The notes below the pieces were generated by a model, which saw nothing but the letters and a program-made list of their open reading frames with translations, did no database searches and had not been told where the DNA came from. DNA of 64,000 bases from the NCBI RefSeq assembly GCF_014646675.1, contig NZ_BMNS01000002.1:62001-126000 (forward strand), given 5' to 3'. The stretch comes from Lutibacter litoralis. Its GTDB lineage: Bacteria > Bacteroidota > Bacteroidia > Flavobacteriales > Flavobacteriaceae. Within the stretch, counting starts at the first letter, position 1; each line of letters begins with the position of its first letter. The position numbers were made by a program, and so were the translations under genes. Positions 37,430-45,916 of this stretch are shown here, one piece after another.

Positions 37430-39982
37430 CTATCCACATTTAGTATGCCCGCAATTTTTACATTTTAAACAACCTTCTTCATAAATTAATCCATCTGGAT
37501 CTCCACATTCAGGGCATTTTTTATCAACTGCTTGTGTACCATCTTCAACAAATTGTTTTAAGGTACGTGCAATACCGTTTTTCCAGGTATTAATATTTTC
37601 GTCGTACATATTTAGGTTGTTAATCAAATCAACTACATATGGTATTGGCATTCCGTGACGTAATACACCAGAAATTAATTTGGCATAATTCCAATATTCT
37701 TTATCAAAAGTACGCGACAATCCTTCCATTGTTACTTTATAGCCTTGTCTGTCTTCAAATTGAAAATCGTAGCGTGAAGCTCCTTTTTCATCTTTATTTT
37801 TAATTACCCAACCTTCTTCTAACCAGGTTGGTAACAAAAATGCATCTTCTAATTTACCCGTAAATACTTCGTACGGTCTATTATTAATTAAACCTACAAC
37901 TGCTACCCATTTATCGTAATCGTTTTGAAAACGAACTACTTTTGCTTTAATTCTTTTAGGACGCTTTGGAAAAATTGTGTCAGCATAACATTCTCCATCT
38001 TTCTTTTCTTTTTTAGCATCATCACTTGCTACTAAAATTCCACTTCTAGAACCATCTCTATAAACAGTAATACCTTTCAGACCTTTTTTCCAAGATTCTA
38101 TATAAATATTACCAACCAAATCTACAGGAACATCTGAAGCTAAATTTATGGTTGAGCTAATTGAATGGGTTGTATATTTTTGAACCAACGCTTGCATTTC
38201 TACACGCTTTTCCCAATTAATTTCTGGAGCAGTTGCACCAGCATACGGACTTTTACTAATATCCGTTTCGCCAGTTGCGTCCATCCATTGCTTTAATTTA
38301 TTGTGATAAACTTCAAATTCTTCAAAAGCATCTCCCATATCATCTACGTAGGCAACTTTTGCATTTGCATCACTTTCGTTTACTTTTCTTCTTCTTTTAT
38401 ATGAAAGTAAAAATACAGGTTCAATTCCAGATGAAGTTTGCGCTAACATACTTAAACTTCCAGTTGGCGCAACGGTACTTATTGATATATTTCGTCTTCC
38501 GTGCTCCATCATTCTTTTATAAAGATCAGGAAATTCAGCTTCCATCATTTGTACAAATTCAGAGAAGTTTTCAATTTCTGGATTAAACACTTCAAATTTA
38601 CCACGGGTAATTGCCATATCAATACTACTATCAAACTCACCTCTAAGTTTGGTTTTCATAATTTCATCAACTACTGCAATGGCCTCATCAGTGTCGAATT
38701 TTTTACCTAAAGCTGCCATACAATCTGCCAAAGCTGTAAAGCCTAAACCTGTTCTTCTTCCTTTCTTACCTGTTTTATAGAGTAATTTCCAAGTATCTAT
38801 TTCAACTTGTTTAATATCGTTTGGTTCTTTATCATGCATTATTTTGTTGAAAATCTTATCAACTGCTTCAAGCTCTAAATCAACCAAATCATCCATTAAT
38901 CGTTGCGATTCATAAGTAACTTTATAAAATTTCTCAAAATCGAAGGAAGCCTCTTCTGTAAATGGATTGTCTACAAAACTGTATAAGTTTAGGGCAATTA
39001 ACCTACAACTATCACCACCTTGCATTGCAATTTCTGAACACGGATTTGTAGAACTATTTTTAAAGCCAGGATACATAGAAGATGTTGAATAATAATGTTG
39101 ACGATCCCAAAATATCAACCCTGGTTCTGCTGTATTATGTGCAGATTTAATTATGGTGTTCCATAATTCTTGAGCTTTTATTTTTTTTGAATAGGTTGGC
39201 TTTTCACTGTCAATTGGCCAGCGTAATGTGTATTCTTCATCTTTAACAACTGCCAACATAAATTCATCCGACAGTCTTAACGAAATATTTGCACCCGTAA
39301 TTTTTGTTAAATCTTGTTTTATTGTAACAAATTCTTCAATATCTGGATGGGCAATATCCATTGTCAACATTAATGCACCTCTTCTTCCATTTTGAGCAAC
39401 CTCTCTAGTAGTATTTGAAAAACGATCCATAAAAGAAACAGCTCCTGTTGTTGTTCCTGCAGAGTTTGAAACTTGAGCCCCTCTTGGTCTTAAATTTGAT
39501 AAATCTACACCTACCCCACATCTACGTTTAAATAATTGTGCTAATTGTTGATCTGTATGAAAAATACCACCGTAAGAATCGTAAACTGGAGGCACTACAA
39601 CACAATTTGAAAGTGATGCAATTACATTCTTATTCCCTAAAGAAGACATAACACTTCCTTGCGGAATTATATATTTAAAATCTTTAAACAAGTCGAAAAT
39701 TGCATCTTCAGATAAAAATTCACGTGTTTTTCCGTATTCAGAAAGTCCTTCTTTGGCGACCTCAGTTTCTAAATATTTTTGTTCAATTCTTCCAAATTCA
39801 ATTGCCATTCTTCTATGCATTTCACTTGGAGAGGCTTCTAAATATTCGCCTTTCTTATTTTTAACTGCATACTTGTTCATCCAGGTAGTTGCCGCAAGCT
39901 CATCATTATTAAAATAAGCTAAACAACTGTTTAACACCTCTTTATACGTATATACTTTCGGAAAAACTAATTCTTCTGTCAT
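37430..39982 (-). CDS. nrdJ: Adenosylcobalamin-dependent (class II) ribonucleotide reductase
   Basis: 850 residues from the ATG at 39980-39982; a TTG two codons earlier is possible. It makes deoxynucleotides without oxygen or iron, using vitamin B12. The barrel core has SLSNCVVVPPVYDSYGGIF, RRGALMLTMDIAHPDIEEFV, the catalytic region NPCSEIAMQGGDSCRLIALN, and APTGSLSMLAQTSSGIEPVF. A C-terminal zinc-ribbon with four cysteines (CPECGDPDG then CLKCKNCGH) ends the protein; cysteines there help re-reduce the active site in this subclass. It implies that the cell imports or makes B12, or has a second reductase elsewhere. Confidence 0.95.
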   Translation of the reverse strand: MTEELVFPKVYTYKEVLNSCLAYFNNDELAATTWMNKYAVKNKKGEYLEASPSEMHRRMAIEFGRIEQKYLETEVAKEGLSEYGKTREFLSEDAIFDLFKDFKYIIPQGSVMSSLGNKNVIASLSNCVVVPPVYDSYGGIFHTDQQLAQLFKRRCGVGVDLSNLRPRGAQVSNSAGTTTGAVSFMDRFSNTTREVAQNGRRGALMLTMDIAHPDIEEFVTIKQDLTKITGANISLRLSDEFMLAVVKDEEYTLRWPIDSEKPTYSKKIKAQELWNTIIKSAHNTAEPGLIFWDRQHYYSTSSMYPGFKNSSTNPCSEIAMQGGDSCRLIALNLYSFVDNPFTEEASFDFEKFYKVTYESQRLMDDLVDLELEAVDKIFNKIMHDKEPNDIKQVEIDTWKLLYKTGKKGRRTGLGFTALADCMAALGKKFDTDEAIAVVDEIMKTKLRGEFDSSIDMAITRGKFEVFNPEIENFSEFVQMMEAEFPDLYKRMMEHGRRNISISTVAPTGSLSMLAQTSSGIEPVFLLSYKRRRKVNESDANAKVAYVDDMGDAFEEFEVYHNKLKQWMDATGETDISKSPYAGATAPEINWEKRVEMQALVQKYTTHSISSTINLASDVPVDLVGNIYIESWKKGLKGITVYRDGSRSGILVASDDAKKEKKDGECYADTIFPKRPKRIKAKVVRFQNDYDKWVAVVGLINNRPYEVFTGKLEDAFLLPTWLEEGWVIKNKDEKGASRYDFQFEDRQGYKVTMEGLSRTFDKEYWNYAKLISGVLRHGMPIPYVVDLINNLNMYDENINTWKNGIARTLKQFVEDGTQAVDKKCPECGDPDGLIYEEGCLKCKNCGHTKCG

Positions 39983-40102
39983 TTTCAAATTTATTTTTTA
40001 TGGTTGATTTTTCAGAAAATAAAATTATTGAATATTTAAAACCATTTCATCTTTTATAAAATTAGTTAATAACATTTTATTGTTGAAAAGTTAATTTTTT
40101 TA

Positions 40103-40148
40103 TTGCAAAATGATTTTTTTTCACTTACTTTGCATTTCAAAGTACTTT
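40103..40148 (+). promoter_or_regulatory. Promoter with overlapping palindromic operator before the 40153 gene
   Basis: ACTTTG (40127-40132), a 5-base spacer, and CAAAGT (40138-40143) form an inverted repeat, extended by ACTTT (40144-40148). The left arm doubles as the -7 box (TACTTTG, one base shorter than consensus), with TTG at 40103-40105, 20 bases upstream. The same element occurs before creD at 41088. The winged-helix gene at 40776 lies between, so it is the likely DNA-binding partner. Confidence 0.6.
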
Positions 40149-40152
40149 AAAA

Positions 40153-40773
40153 ATGGTTGAAAAAAATTATTTAAAAGAAATTTCAGAAATTAAATCTATA
40201 ATGAATAAATCATCTCGGTTTATATCATTAAGTGGCTTGTCTGGAATTTTAGCTGGTATTTATGCTTTAATTGGAGCAGCAATTGCAATATACATTTTAG
40301 AAAACTATAAAAACTCATATAGTGGTGTTTCGTTGCTACCAATTTCTTATTTAGAATATTTACTCCTTTCAATTGCATTAGTTGTTTTAGTTTTGGCTAT
40401 TTTAACTGCTTTTGTATTATCGTCTAAAAAAGCTAAAAAGAGCGGAGAAAAATTATGGCATGCTACTTCAAAAAGACTTTTAATTAATTTTGCAATACCA
40501 TTATTTACTGGAGGTGTATTTTGCCTTGTTCTTTATCAAAACAATTTAATTGGCTTAATTGCCCCAAGCACCTTAATTTTTTATGGCTTAGCTTGTTTAA
40601 ATGCAAGTAAATACACGTTAGGTGACATTCGGTATTTAGGAATTATAAATATTGTGTTAGGATTAATTGCCACACAATTTATTGGATACGGATTGTATTT
40701 TTGGGCTCTAGGTTTTGGTGTATTCCACATTGTATATGGAACGGTGTTATATAATAAATACGGTAAAAAATAA
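40153..40773 (+). CDS. Six-helix membrane protein of unknown function
   Basis: 206 residues with about six membrane helices (about 25-50, 63-90, 110-128, 131-150, 158-176, 180-198). No catalytic motif. It begins MVEKNYLKEISEIKSIMNKS, and the ATG at 40201 (MNKSSRF) is an alternative start because the operator ends only 4 bases before 40153. It is followed two bases after its stop by the winged-helix regulator gene, which starts with TTG, so they form an operon. Small membrane proteins of this type often sit beside such regulators in Bacteroidota; the function is unknown. Confidence 0.8.
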   Translation: MVEKNYLKEISEIKSIMNKSSRFISLSGLSGILAGIYALIGAAIAIYILENYKNSYSGVSLLPISYLEYLLLSIALVVLVLAILTAFVLSSKKAKKSGEKLWHATSKRLLINFAIPLFTGGVFCLVLYQNNLIGLIAPSTLIFYGLACLNASKYTLGDIRYLGIINIVLGLIATQFIGYGLYFWALGFGVFHIVYGTVLYNKYGKK

Positions 40774-40775
40774 GT

Positions 40776-41072
40776 TTGAAAGACATTTTAAAAAATATTA
40801 ATAAGGCGTTTGATCACAGAATTAGATTAGGCATTATGTCTGCATTAGTTGTTAATGAAGCCGTTGACTTTAATACTCTAAAAGAAATTTTAGGGGTAAC
40901 GGATGGTAATTTAGCAAGTCATATTAAGGCCCTTGAAAAAATGAATTATATTACTATTCACAAACAATTTATTGGAAGAAAACCGAACACAAAATACAGT
41001 GCTAATTCAACAGGAATACACGCTTTTAAAAAACACATTGAAGCTTTAGAAAATTTAATTAAAAACACCTAA
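40776..41072 (+). CDS. Winged-helix transcriptional regulator (HTH_34 type)
   Basis: 98 residues, starting with TTG at 40776 directly after the stop of the membrane protein gene. A single winged-helix domain: FDHRIRLGIMSALVVNEAVD, then the recognition region LGVTDGNLASHIKALEKMNY, then a wing around IGRKPNTKYSANSTG. The family is a small MarR/ArsR-related group that binds DNA as a dimer. A matching inverted repeat (ACTTTG-N5-CAAAGT) lies before its own operon and before the next gene, creD, which suggests autoregulation and control of creD. Confidence 0.88.
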   Translation: MKDILKNINKAFDHRIRLGIMSALVVNEAVDFNTLKEILGVTDGNLASHIKALEKMNYITIHKQFIGRKPNTKYSANSTGIHAFKKHIEALENLIKNT

Positions 41073-41085
41073 AAAATTTAACCAT

Positions 41086-41110
41086 TTACTTTGTTTTTCA
41101 AAGTGCTTTT
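41086..41110 (+). promoter_or_regulatory. Second copy of the palindromic operator, before creD
   Basis: ACTTTG (41088-41093), five T, CAAAGT (41099-41104), then GCTTT (41105-41109): same spacing and order as at 40127. It covers the TTG at 41091, which argues for the ATG at 41124 as the creD start. Confidence 0.6.
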
Positions 41111-41123
41111 AAAACTAAAAATT

Positions 41124-42488
41124 ATGAACATGCAACAAAATAAATTTGGAAACTGGATTAAAAACTCTATTACAGCAAGAATGTTAATGATTGGTATTTT
41201 AATAATTGTATTACTAATTCCGTTGTCATTTATTGAAAGTTTAATTCGTGAGCGTGCGAACAGACAAGAATCTGTAGTGAGTGAAATTAATGAAAAATGG
41301 GGAAGTGAAGTGCTTCTTTACGGCCCAATATTAAAAGTACCCTATAAAACTTACGTTGAAAAATTAGTAACTAATAGTGAAACTAAAAAAGTAACAACAG
41401 AAACTATTTCGCATATAAACTATGCATACTTCTTTCCAGAAAAATTAGCAATAAATAGTGAAATAAATCCTGAAGTTAAAAAAAGAGGCATCTATAAAAC
41501 TTCTGTTTATAAAAGCGCAATAGATCTACAAGGAAATTTTACAAAACCTAACTTTACTAGTATTGGAGTTGAAGATAAAGATGTAATGTGGAATAAAGCT
41601 ACCGTAATTATAAAAACTTCAAATTTAAAAGGAATAAACAATCAAGTTGAAATTTCTATAAATTCAAATTCTTATGCCTTTGTTCCAAAATATGAAGAGC
41701 GAACAAAAAACAATTTTATTAATGATGATATTTCACTTCATAAATTAGAGACTTCCTATTTAAAAAAAGAGGAACTAAATTTAGAAAAACAACCTTTTTC
41801 AATTAAATTAACGGTAAGCGGAAGTGAACAATTTAAAATTATTCCTATTGGAAAAGAAACGAATTTAAATATTACCTCTAATTGGAAAACCGCTAATTTT
41901 ACAGGTGAATTCTTACCCCTAAATTCAGATAAAATTACTACAAGTGGTTTTGATGCTAAATGGAATGTTTTACATATAAATAGACCTTTTTCACAGGAAT
42001 ATTTTAAAAATTTACCCAATTTAAATGAATATTCTTTCGGTGTAAATTTTAAAATACCTGTTGATGAATATCAAAAAAGTGAACGTTCTGTTAAATATGG
42101 TTTTTTAGTAATTGCACTTACATTCTTGATTTTCTTTTTAATTCAAAGTATTAGTAAAATAAACATTCATCCGTTTCAATATTTAATGATCGGATTGGCA
42201 CTTACAATGTTTTATACATTATTAATATCAATTTCCGAACATAGTAATTTTTTAAAAGCTTATTTAATTGCAGGTGCATCAGTAATAATATTGATTACTT
42301 TATATTCAAAATCAATTTTAAAGACGTTTAAATTTCCTTTGTTTATAGGGATCTCATTAACAGCCTTGTACTCTTTTATTTTTATAATAATACAATTAGA
42401 AAATTACGCATTGTTGGTTGGAAGTATAGGTTTATTTTCAATATTAGCAGCTGTTATGTATGCGTCTAGAAAAATTGATTGGAATTAA
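41124..42488 (+). CDS. creD: Cell envelope integrity protein CreD
   Basis: 454 residues from the ATG at 41124; the upstream TTG at 41091 lies in the operator. An N-terminal membrane helix (about 18-36), the CreD signature LIRERANRQESVVSEINEKW, a long periplasmic part (LLYGPILKVPYKTYVE onward), and five to six C-terminal helices starting near VKYGFLVIALTFLIFFLIQS. CreD is an inner-membrane protein linked in other bacteria to envelope stress and beta-lactam response; its molecular function is unknown. In Bacteroidota it is often paired with a winged-helix regulator, as here. Confidence 0.92.
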   Translation: MNMQQNKFGNWIKNSITARMLMIGILIIVLLIPLSFIESLIRERANRQESVVSEINEKWGSEVLLYGPILKVPYKTYVEKLVTNSETKKVTTETISHINYAYFFPEKLAINSEINPEVKKRGIYKTSVYKSAIDLQGNFTKPNFTSIGVEDKDVMWNKATVIIKTSNLKGINNQVEISINSNSYAFVPKYEERTKNNFINDDISLHKLETSYLKKEELNLEKQPFSIKLTVSGSEQFKIIPIGKETNLNITSNWKTANFTGEFLPLNSDKITTSGFDAKWNVLHINRPFSQEYFKNLPNLNEYSFGVNFKIPVDEYQKSERSVKYGFLVIALTFLIFFLIQSISKINIHPFQYLMIGLALTMFYTLLISISEHSNFLKAYLIAGASVIILITLYSKSILKTFKFPLFIGISLTALYSFIFIIIQLENYALLVGSIGLFSILAAVMYASRKIDWN

Positions 42489-42548
42489 AAGTTGATTATT
42501 AAATACAAATGAAGATCCTTTCCTGGCTCTTCATTACTAAATTATAGA

Positions 42549-42917
42549 ATGTTCAAATTTAACAATCGTAGTTTCCTTGCCTTTGCAATACTTTTTACAA
42601 TTGAAATTTTAATCGCAGTTAATCTAAAAAAAGGGTTTATTCGATTTACTTTTGGAGATTTTTTAGTAGTAATTATGCTGTATTACTTTTTAAAAAGTTT
42701 TCTAAAGATAAAAACTTTACATTTAGCTTTAACAGTGTTATTTTTTTCATATTTCATTGAATCTATACAACCTATTAATATTTTAGAAATTTTAAATCTT
42801 CAGAAAAACACAACTCTAAGAGTCATTTTTGGAACAACTTTTTCAATTGAAGATTTAATAGCTTACACTCTTGGTATTTGTACAGTTCTTATTATTGAAA
42901 AATATTTAAACTCTTAA
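42549..42917 (+). CDS. DUF2809-family membrane protein
   Basis: 122 residues with four membrane helices. The pattern IAVNLKKGFIRFTFGDFLVV and the FFSYFIESIQPINILEIL segment are typical of DUF2809, a small family of unknown function. It ends with EDLIAYTLGICTVLIIEKYL. It lies 60 bases after creD and may be cotranscribed with it; its 3' end overlaps the convergent DUF3820 gene by 12 bases. Confidence 0.85.
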   Translation: MFKFNNRSFLAFAILFTIEILIAVNLKKGFIRFTFGDFLVVIMLYYFLKSFLKIKTLHLALTVLFFSYFIESIQPINILEILNLQKNTTLRVIFGTTFSIEDLIAYTLGICTVLIIEKYLNS

Positions 42918-43124
42918 TTTTCTAACCAAATCTTCCAACCCATTTAATTTTAGCTCATACACCAAACGCAATTGATTTCCAAGTTTTCCTTCAGGAAAGC
43001 CTTTATTATTATACCAAACAATATAATGCTCTGGTAAATCTATTAGGTAATAATTCTTATATTTCCCATAAGGCATTTTAGTATTTGCCAACTTTTCCAG
43101 TTCGTGCTTTTGATTATTTTCCAT
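42906..43124 (-). CDS. DUF3820-family protein
   Basis: 72 residues from the ATG at 43122-43124; two TTG codons precede it in frame. The family pattern KMPYGKYKNYYLIDLPEHYI followed by VWYNNKGFPEGKLGNQL is clear (the MPFGKYKG..L.DLP..Y..W motif). The function is unknown; relatives were described as virulence-related but this does not transfer. Its start overlaps the end of the dehydrogenase gene upstream by 11 bases, so the two are coupled. Confidence 0.87.
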   Translation of the reverse strand: MENNQKHELEKLANTKMPYGKYKNYYLIDLPEHYIVWYNNKGFPEGKLGNQLRLVYELKLNGLEDLVRKLRV

Positions 43125-44316
43125 CAACAAAATCTTGTAAATAATTAAAACGCTCTGTTAATCTTCCGTTTTGTGTCATTCTAGCACGTTGCAAAACACC
43201 ATCAGCATCATTATTAAAAAAAGCAGGAATCACATGTTTTGAAAAACTTTCTCCAAATCCTTCTGAAGCATCTTTTGGCAATTCACAAGGTAAATTATCT
43301 ACTGCCATAACGGCAATTGCATCTTTATTTTTAAAATCAACTTCTTGTTCTGTTAGGGGGTTATAACCATAAATTGGATTGGCAATTGTTGAAGATCTTA
43401 TTGTAGAGGCTACTGGGCCATCAATATCACAACTAATATCTGCAATAACTTTTATATTAAAATTTTTATTTTTTGCATCTTCACGTGTAAAAATATATGG
43501 AGAACCACTTCCAAAGAAATGACAAGCAATATACAAATCGGCAACTTTTGCAAAACGCATAAAATTGCTTTCATAATCTGCTGGATTATTAAAAAAGTCT
43601 TGTTGATTTTTTGTCTGTCCGTCCTTTCTTTTATTATAATCTAACACATCTATTTGCACAAAAACAGGTTCTGAAAAAGTTTCATTTAAGAATTCTTTTA
43701 CAGAAACTTCCCGCATTCTCATTCCGTTTAACATTTCTTTTGCACCATTCCCTACTCTACCCTTACCGGTTAGAACAACTTTAATAGCTGGTAATTCAAT
43801 TTTTTGTAATTCATGAATTAACATTAATTGATCGTGTAAATCTTCTGCTTTAGGTAATTTAAATGTATTGAATTTTAATCCATACGTTCTAAAACCGTTG
43901 TATGCGCCAACAATTCCTGCATACCTTCCAAAGGCGACCAAACGGTTTCCTTTTTCATTTACAATAACTTCATGATCATACAATTCTATATTTTTTGCCA
44001 AAATGGCTTGCAATAATTTTCTATTATAAGACTGCTTCTTAATGGTATGAGAAAAGAAAAAATATTTTTTATTCGGAATTAAATTTTCAATTGGCACTTC
44101 TTTTACACCTAACAAAACATCACAATCTGAAACAGAATCAACCACAGTAATCCCTTGGTTTACATAATCTTCATCGGTGAAAAATCGATTATCTGAACTT
44201 TCAACCTTAATAGAAAGTCTCGGGTATTTTTTTAACAATCGTTTACATTCTTTGGGTGTTAAAACTACGCGTTTGTCTGGTGGATTTTTTCGTTCTGTTA
44301 TAATTCCTATCTTCAT
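43114..44316 (-). CDS. Alanine dehydrogenase / saccharopine dehydrogenase-like NAD(P)-dependent oxidoreductase
   Basis: 400 residues. The N-terminal AlaDH/PNT-like domain has KIGIITERKNPPDKRVVLTP and AFGRYAGIVGAYNGFRTYG; the NAD-binding Rossmann part has VVLTGKGRVGNGAKEML, and the C-terminal part contains VIADISCDIDGPVASTIRSS, characteristic of the LYS1-type saccharopine dehydrogenases. In Flavobacteria this gene is usually named only as an oxidoreductase; the true substrate, alanine or a saccharopine-like compound, is not settled by sequence. It is upstream of the DUF3820 gene with an 11-base overlap. Confidence 0.82.
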   Translation of the reverse strand: MKIGIITERKNPPDKRVVLTPKECKRLLKKYPRLSIKVESSDNRFFTDEDYVNQGITVVDSVSDCDVLLGVKEVPIENLIPNKKYFFFSHTIKKQSYNRKLLQAILAKNIELYDHEVIVNEKGNRLVAFGRYAGIVGAYNGFRTYGLKFNTFKLPKAEDLHDQLMLIHELQKIELPAIKVVLTGKGRVGNGAKEMLNGMRMREVSVKEFLNETFSEPVFVQIDVLDYNKRKDGQTKNQQDFFNNPADYESNFMRFAKVADLYIACHFFGSGSPYIFTREDAKNKNFNIKVIADISCDIDGPVASTIRSSTIANPIYGYNPLTEQEVDFKNKDAIAVMAVDNLPCELPKDASEGFGESFSKHVIPAFFNNDADGVLQRARMTQNGRLTERFNYLQDFVDGK

Positions 44317-44491
44317 TGTTTAAACTGGTATAAATTTTGCTCTAATATATTACGAATTAAAAGATGAAGCAAGTAATACCATTTAAACTATAAGCTTTAG
44401 GATAAACAGTTTTTAGTTTCATAAACTAAAATTTAAAACAACATCAATTGGTATCCTTATAATTGTTATGGCTTATTTCATATAAAATTTA

Positions 44492-44499
44492 TACATTTG
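44492..44499 (+). promoter_or_regulatory. -7 element of ssrA
   Basis: TACATTTG matches TAnnTTTG, 33 bases before the mature 5' end of tmRNA. Confidence 0.6.
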
Positions 44500-44532
44500 C
44501 CATCTTTAAAAGAACTTGTTCTTTGACTTATT

Positions 44533-44923
44533 GGGGACGACTGGTTTTGACTGCAAGGTCAATTAAACTATAAGCATGTCGAGTAATGAAATAGCACTCG
44601 TAAATCTCAATTTCAACATTTTAAACGGCGAAGATAACTACGCTTTAGCTGCATAATTCGAATTATAGTAGAATTTGCCTCGGCACACAAGGTGTGCAAG
44701 CTAAATGTCTCTTGAAAGCCTTGGTTAGCGGCGGTCAGCTAAGAGACATCGTAAAAGTTAACATAGATTTGCTATTGTTTCGCTAGCATTTTGAAACTAA
44801 AGAAACTAAGCCTAACGTAAATTGTTTTCGATTAGCATTAGGACAAAAATTAAAAGAAAACTAAGCATGTAGAAAGTACTTTGGTTGCTTGTTTGGACCC
44901 GGGTTCGATTCCCGGCGTCTCCA
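44533..44923 (+). ncRNA. ssrA: tmRNA (transfer-messenger RNA)
   Basis: 391 bases. It rescues stalled ribosomes and tags the product for degradation. The 5' end GGGGACG pairs with CGTCTCC near the 3' end to form the acceptor stem; the T arm GGACCCGGGTTCGATTCC is present. The tag reading frame begins at GGC (44627-44629) and runs GEDNYALAA to the TAA at 44654-44656, a typical Flavobacteria tag; pseudoknot-forming segments follow. Its 3' end is a well-known target of integrases, and an all-minus-strand accessory block begins right after it. Confidence 0.96.
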
Positions 44924-45014
44924 CTATTATATTTTGCAAAACACTGTTTATTAACATTTTAAATAGTTTTTATATGTTTTTTAGTCAATATATAGTCAGC
45001 ATCTATAAAACCTC
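44924..45014. other. Likely left junction of an integrated accessory island
   Basis: These 91 bases separate the ssrA 3' end from the first minus-strand accessory gene. They are AT-rich and contain the direct repeat TAGTCA twice (44982-44987 and 44993-44998). No integrase is visible anywhere to the right within the window, so it would sit at the far end of the island or have been lost. The junction call rests on the tmRNA location and the change of gene content. Confidence 0.5.
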
Positions 45015-45593
45015 TTACCAATTGAAATAATCTTTGACTCTTTTAATTAATCTTTTATATGAGTCATTATCCCCTCTAAATTCAACAAATATTTTCAATA
45101 ACTGAGTTCTATATTGTGAAATATGTTTTGATATTTCCTCGTCATAAATTTCTGGGTCATTTAAATTAAGGTCTTCATTTGAAAGTTTTGTAGTTATTCC
45201 ATCAACCAACTCATCAAATTGAGTTAATACGCATTGATAAAGCATATCATCAACCGAAAGCAACAATGTAATAAAGTCTAATCTTAATTCAATCAAACTA
45301 TTAACCATTGCAGTATTAATCCTTTCTTTATCATTAACTGATAAATTAGGATTATTTTTCATTGGTATTAATGTTAAGTTTAGCCCTTCAAAAAAATTAA
45401 AGAAATCTTCAAACTTAGATTCAATTATTATCACTTTATACCAATCTAACTTCAAATTTTTATTATCCTTTTTCAGTTGATAATAATAAATATAAAAAGA
45501 AAGTACAAGTGTACAAGCCGCAATAATAATAGTAGATAATTTTTCAATAATTTCAAATGGACTTAAATCAGCAGAGGTCTGTATAAACATCAT
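45015..45593 (-). CDS. Single-helix membrane protein, third gene of a STAS/ATPase cassette
   Basis: 192 residues. One membrane helix at about 20-41 (LSTIIIAACTLVLSFYIYYY), then a cytoplasmic helical part with no recognised domain (VIIIESKFEDFFNFFEGLNL and a central all-helical region). I do not recognise a family. Its ATG overlaps the stop of the DUF4325 gene as ATGA, so it is translated together with that gene and the STAS/ATPase gene. The layout suggests a membrane-bound output or effector for the two upstream proteins; this is inference from position. Confidence 0.7.
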   Translation of the reverse strand: MMFIQTSADLSPFEIIEKLSTIIIAACTLVLSFYIYYYQLKKDNKNLKLDWYKVIIIESKFEDFFNFFEGLNLTLIPMKNNPNLSVNDKERINTAMVNSLIELRLDFITLLLSVDDMLYQCVLTQFDELVDGITTKLSNEDLNLNDPEIYDEEISKHISQYRTQLLKIFVEFRGDNDSYKRLIKRVKDYFNW

Positions 45594-45916
45594 AATGCAT
45601 GATTTTCTCTTAGAATTCTATCAACTGCATCCATTAATGGTTTTTCATATTTATAAACACCTGCATTTCTAAATTCAAACTTTTCAAAAAAACCTTTTTT
45701 TCCAAGTTTCAAAACTACATTAATTAACAATTCTTCAAAGAAAGATGGATTTATTGAAAACAAATTATCCGGAATAACAAAAATCACTTTTTCGCTATCC
45801 TCTTCAATTTGATCAAATTTTGATTTTTCTCTAACGTACTTACCCTTATCACGCCCCGTAAATACTTTTGAACCGGTTGCTCTATATTTCTCTAATTTAA
45901 AAACTGATTCTTTCAT
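45590..45916 (-). CDS. STAS-like DUF4325 protein
   Basis: 108 residues. The pattern VIFVIPDNLFSINPSFFEEL followed by LINVVLKLGKKGFFEKFEF fits the STAS-like DUF4325 family, in which a short strand precedes a (N/S)PSFF(D/E)E helix. STAS folds bind GHKL ATPases of the anti-sigma type. The gene sits between such an ATPase gene and a membrane protein gene, joined by ATGA overlaps on both sides. It may be the switch partner of the ATPase; direct evidence is lacking. Confidence 0.8.
   Translation of the reverse strand: MKESVFKLEKYRATGSKVFTGRDKGKYVREKSKFDQIEEDSEKVIFVIPDNLFSINPSFFEELLINVVLKLGKKGFFEKFEFRNAGVYKYEKPLMDAVDRILRENHAL

Noticed and set aside
44982-44998. Direct repeat TAGTCA as att core
   Set aside because: Six bases in AT-rich DNA is too short; the expected att core would be the ssrA 3' end, whose second copy is not in the window.
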